A program made the position numbers and the translations under genes. Shown here one piece after another: positions 20,679 through 23,011 of a stretch of DNA of 23,011 nucleotides. Position 1 is the first letter of the stretch. Each line of letters starts with the position of its first letter. Origin of the DNA: an uncultured Bacteroidota bacterium. GTDB taxonomy: Bacteria; Bacteroidota; Bacteroidia; UBA7662. Below the pieces are notes generated by a model, which was not told the DNA's origin, made no database searches, and was given only the letters and a program-made list of their open reading frames with translations. Location: assembly GCA_903856555.1 (NCBI GenBank), contig CAIOCC010000131.1, forward strand, positions 1 through 23,011, in the 5' to 3' direction.

Positions 20679-22457
20679 ATGCTGACGCGCTTGCATATCC
20701 GGAATTTTGCGCTCATTTCCGAATTGGAGGTGGGGCTCGGGCCTGGTTTGACGGTGATTACCGGAGAAACCGGGGCCGGAAAGTCCATTTTGCTGGATGC
20801 CGTGGGTTTGCTCTTGGGAGACCAGGTCGAGGGGGTGCATTTTAGAGATCCCCATTTGGCCTGTGTTATAGAAATGGAATTTCATAGCCAGGATCCGGAG
20901 GTCTTGGCCAAATGCGCCGAATTCACCGATGACCCGGATCTCATGAACAACCAAGCGATTTCATCGATGGAGCTGGTTTTGCGCCGAGAAATCAACCCGC
21001 GAAAACGCAGCCGTTGTTTAATCAACGATGCGGTGGTCCCTCTCAGGGATTTGAAGGCGCTGGCATCGTTGTTGCTCGACCTCAGCGGACAGGAGGAAGC
21101 CGTGGCGGTCGATCGTCGACAGACCCAGGTCTTGCTTTTGGATCAACTGGCTGGTAGTGAATCGCTTCGGCACATGTATTCCCAAGACTACAGAGCCTGG
21201 AAGGTGGCGCGCAAAGCGTTGGATGTTTGGTTAACGGATCTGGACCAACGCAAACGAGACGAGGAGCGGGATCGGTATTATTTGGAGGAACTCAACGAGG
21301 CACCTTTGGATGGTTGGGAGCTGCTTTCAGACTTGGAATCCGCATTGGCGGTGCAAGAAAATGCCCAGGAATCGGGTGAAAAATTACGGCATGCCGAAGC
21401 GGTTTTGGACGAGGGGCAGGCCGGTAACGGGGGACTTCCTTCGGTTAGCGATACGCTGAGAACCCTGCTCCAAAGCCTGGGCGGTGTGGAGACCCGCGAT
21501 CCGGAGGTAGGGGCTTGGGCCGAGCGCTTGCGTCATTTGTTATGGCAAACCGGAGAGCTGGCCAGAGATGCGGCTGATTTGGCCGACCAACGGGTTCCCG
21601 ATTTGGAGGCGACAGCCCGCTTGAGTGCGCAATTGGACCAACTGCAGGGGCTGATGCACAAGCACAAAATCGGCGACCTGCTAGGACTTCGAGGGCTGCG
21701 GGCCAGGCTGGGCGAAGCCCAGGGGTCCACCCCCGGGGTGGACGAAACGAAGGCGGCCCTGGAGTCGAAGGAGTCTCACGCTTTGGCAGCGGTCCGAGGG
21801 GCCGCCCTGCGCCTCCACCTGGCCCGCACCTCCGCGCTGGCCGACCTTTCCGAACGCTGTCATTCCAAACTAAGCCGATTGGGCATGGAACATGCCCGAC
21901 TCATCTTACGCAATGAACTTGCCTTGACCCTACCACCCGCTTCGACCCCGATGGACCCCGCCCAGGTAGACTGGCAAGGATGGCTCCCGCAAGATGCCCT
22001 CCAGGGCTTGGACCAACCCGAGTTGTGGTTCAGCGCCAACCCCGGTCAGGAACCCCGACCCTTGGGACAGGTGGCCAGCGGTGGGGAAAAATCCCGCTTG
22101 CTCTTGGCCCTCAAAAGCCTGGTGCGCGAAGAAGGGAGCAACCACACCCGCATTTTTGACGAAATTGATACCGGCATCTCGGGAGAAACCGCGCTGCGGA
22201 TGGGCCAAATGCTCTCGGAAATGGGACGCCACCAGCAAATTATTCTCATTACCCACCTCCCCCAAATCGCCGCCTTGGGTGATGGACATTGGCATATCAC
22301 CAAAGAAGTCCACGACCATCAAACCCGCACCGCCCTTACGATTCTTGACCCGGAGCAACGAAAACAAACCTTGGCCCGCATGATTGGAGGTGACCGCTAC
22401 GGCAAAGCCGCCCTGCAACAGGCCGAGGACCTGCTCAATCGCGCTGGCCTGGCCTGA
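20679..22457 (+). CDS. recN: DNA repair protein RecN
   Basis: A 592-residue SMC-like ATPase for double-strand-break repair. The N-terminal head has MLTRLHIRNFALISELEVGL and Walker A GETGAGKS (29-36). The middle (about 150-370) is a heptad-rich coiled-coil arm. The C-terminal head has the ABC signature VASGGEKSRLLLALKSL, Walker B with D494 in RIFDEIDTGISG, and ILITHLPQIAALGDGHW. Slightly longer than the usual 550-570 residues. It starts 15 bp after the DUF4835 stop and is probably in the same operon, the usual arrangement. The last codons carry an 11-bp sequence repeated just past the stop. Confidence 0.97.
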   Translation: MLTRLHIRNFALISELEVGLGPGLTVITGETGAGKSILLDAVGLLLGDQVEGVHFRDPHLACVIEMEFHSQDPEVLAKCAEFTDDPDLMNNQAISSMELVLRREINPRKRSRCLINDAVVPLRDLKALASLLLDLSGQEEAVAVDRRQTQVLLLDQLAGSESLRHMYSQDYRAWKVARKALDVWLTDLDQRKRDEERDRYYLEELNEAPLDGWELLSDLESALAVQENAQESGEKLRHAEAVLDEGQAGNGGLPSVSDTLRTLLQSLGGVETRDPEVGAWAERLRHLLWQTGELARDAADLADQRVPDLEATARLSAQLDQLQGLMHKHKIGDLLGLRGLRARLGEAQGSTPGVDETKAALESKESHALAAVRGAALRLHLARTSALADLSERCHSKLSRLGMEHARLILRNELALTLPPASTPMDPAQVDWQGWLPQDALQGLDQPELWFSANPGQEPRPLGQVASGGEKSRLLLALKSLVREEGSNHTRIFDEIDTGISGETALRMGQMLSEMGRHQQIILITHLPQIAALGDGHWHITKEVHDHQTRTALTILDPEQRKQTLARMIGGDRYGKAALQQAEDLLNRAGLA

Positions 22458-22470
22458 ATGCGCTGGCCTG
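22441..22470 (+). repeat. Direct repeat GCGCTGGCCTG flanking the recN stop
   Basis: GCGCTGGCCTG occurs at 22441-22451 and again at 22460-22470, separated by 8 bp containing the recN TGA (22455-22457). It looks like a short tandem duplication. Confidence 0.6.
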
Positions 22471-22496
22471 TTGTAAACATGCATGTTGTAATTTAG
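22471..22496 (+). promoter_or_regulatory. fabI: Candidate fabI promoter with a 12-bp palindrome in the spacer
   Basis: TTG (22471-22473), 15 bp, then TAATTTAG (22489-22496), one base off TAnnTTTG, 24 bp before the fabI ATG. The spacer contains the perfect palindrome AACATGCATGTT (22476-22487). This would allow fabI to be transcribed and regulated separately from recN. Both elements are read directly; their function is inference. Confidence 0.4.
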
Positions 22497-22520
22497 TGAC
22501 CTAAACCTACCCTACCCCCC

Positions 22521-23011
22521 ATGACTCATTCATTGTTGCAAGGCAAAAGAGGCATCATCTTCGGCGCCCTCGATCAGCAGTCCATCGCTTGGAAAGTCGC
22601 CGAAAAGGCTCACTCGGAAGGAGCTCGTTTTGTTCTCACCAACGCACCCATTGCATTGCGCATGGGCCAAATCCACGAACTCGCCGAGCGCTGCGGCTCT
22701 ACAGTCATCGCCGCGGATGCAACGGTGGATGCCGACCTCGAAGGCTTGTTCACGCAGGCTGTTGAATTCCTGGGCGGGCCCATTGATTTTGTCTTGCATT
22801 CCATCGGGATGTCCCCCAATGTCCGCAAAGGCAAGGCCTATACCGATCTCAATTACGAATTCTATCACAAAACCCTGGATATATCGGCCATGTCTTTTCA
22901 CCGTACCATGCGGGCCGCTATGACGACCAACTCTTTGTCCAAAGGCGCCTCCATCCTGGCCCTGTCCTATATCGCCGCTCAACGAGTATTCCCCGATTAC
23001 AACGATATGGC
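22521..23011 (+). CDS. fabI: Enoyl-[acyl-carrier-protein] reductase FabI, C-terminus cut by window edge
   Basis: The first 163 residues of an NADH-dependent enoyl-ACP reductase, the last step of each fatty-acid elongation cycle. Visible: GKRGIIFGALDQQSIAWKVA (the FabI-type glycine motif with SIAW), FVLTNAPIALRMG, ADAT with an Asp that packs the adenine, FVLHSIGMSPN, the YTDLNYEFYHKTLDIS segment, and LSYIAAQRVFPDYNDM. The last Tyr is the catalytic Tyr of YxxxxxxK; the Lys lies just past the edge. It diverges from ordinary SDRs in all these points, and matches Bacteroidota FabI. It starts 63 bp after recN behind a candidate promoter with a palindrome. Confidence 0.95.
   Translation, partial: MTHSLLQGKRGIIFGALDQQSIAWKVAEKAHSEGARFVLTNAPIALRMGQIHELAERCGSTVIAADATVDADLEGLFTQAVEFLGGPIDFVLHSIGMSPNVRKGKAYTDLNYEFYHKTLDISAMSFHRTMRAAMTTNSLSKGASILALSYIAAQRVFPDYNDM

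Noticed and set aside
19503..20954. A 483-codon open frame on the minus strand opposite coaBC-DUF4835-recN
   Set aside because: It lies wholly antisense to three recognisable domains, has no recognisable domain or signal sequence of its own, and its openness follows from the codon use of the plus-strand genes.

Overview
The window is a gene-dense, operon-rich chromosomal segment of a Bacteroidota bacterium, probably in or near the Flavobacteriales. Several things point there. There is a giant secreted protein with a type IX secretion (T9SS) C-terminal sorting domain, and a PorT-type T9SS protein next to ubiE. BamD, RNA polymerase omega, CoaBC, DUF4835, RecN and FabI occur in the order and sequence type seen in that phylum. 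A small bacterial histone-H1-like protein, a type B L31, and an E1 alpha/beta dehydrogenase fused in one chain are also present. Several TAnnTTTG boxes, the Bacteroidota -7 promoter element, lie in front of genes, and Shine-Dalgarno sequences are mostly absent. No tRNA, rRNA, CRISPR, IS element, integrase or phage gene was found. This is core chromosome, not an island.

Layout. (1) 1-1953, minus strand: ubiE/menG, porT, then an SDR oxidoreductase cut by the left edge; ubiE and porT overlap by ATGA. (2) 2019-2660, plus: the GTPase ysxC, divergent from ubiE across a 65-bp double promoter. (3) 2657-4305, minus: rpmE (L31 type B) and a secreted endonuclease/exonuclease/phosphatase-fold protein, overlapping by TTGA; its end meets ysxC tail to tail on one shared CTAG. 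(4) 4352-10825, minus: a T9SS-exported mosaic protein of about 2150 residues. (5) 10871-15858, minus: H1-like protein, tatC, rpiB, a LutB-type iron-sulfur protein and a fused 2-oxoacid dehydrogenase E1. The last four overlap end to start. (6) 15976-17223, minus: an alpha-oxoamine synthase (serine palmitoyltransferase/capnine-synthase type). (7) 17308-22457, plus: bamD, rpoZ, coaBC joined in frame to a secreted DUF4835 domain, then recN. (8) 22521-end, plus: fabI, cut by the right edge. All gaps between genes are under 120 bp.

How the genes fit together. Envelope and export functions dominate: PorT and a large T9SS cargo, TatC, BamD, and lipid synthesis (FabI, a branched-chain-type E1, an alpha-oxoamine synthase). 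Housekeeping genes (ysxC, rpmE, ubiE, rpoZ, coaBC, recN, rpiB) make up the rest. The most unusual observations are the continuous reading frame joining cytosolic CoaBC to a normally secreted DUF4835 protein, and a domain nested inside the third of three repeats in the giant cargo protein. I did not find a clearly new multi-gene system; the novelty here is in protein architecture and regulation.
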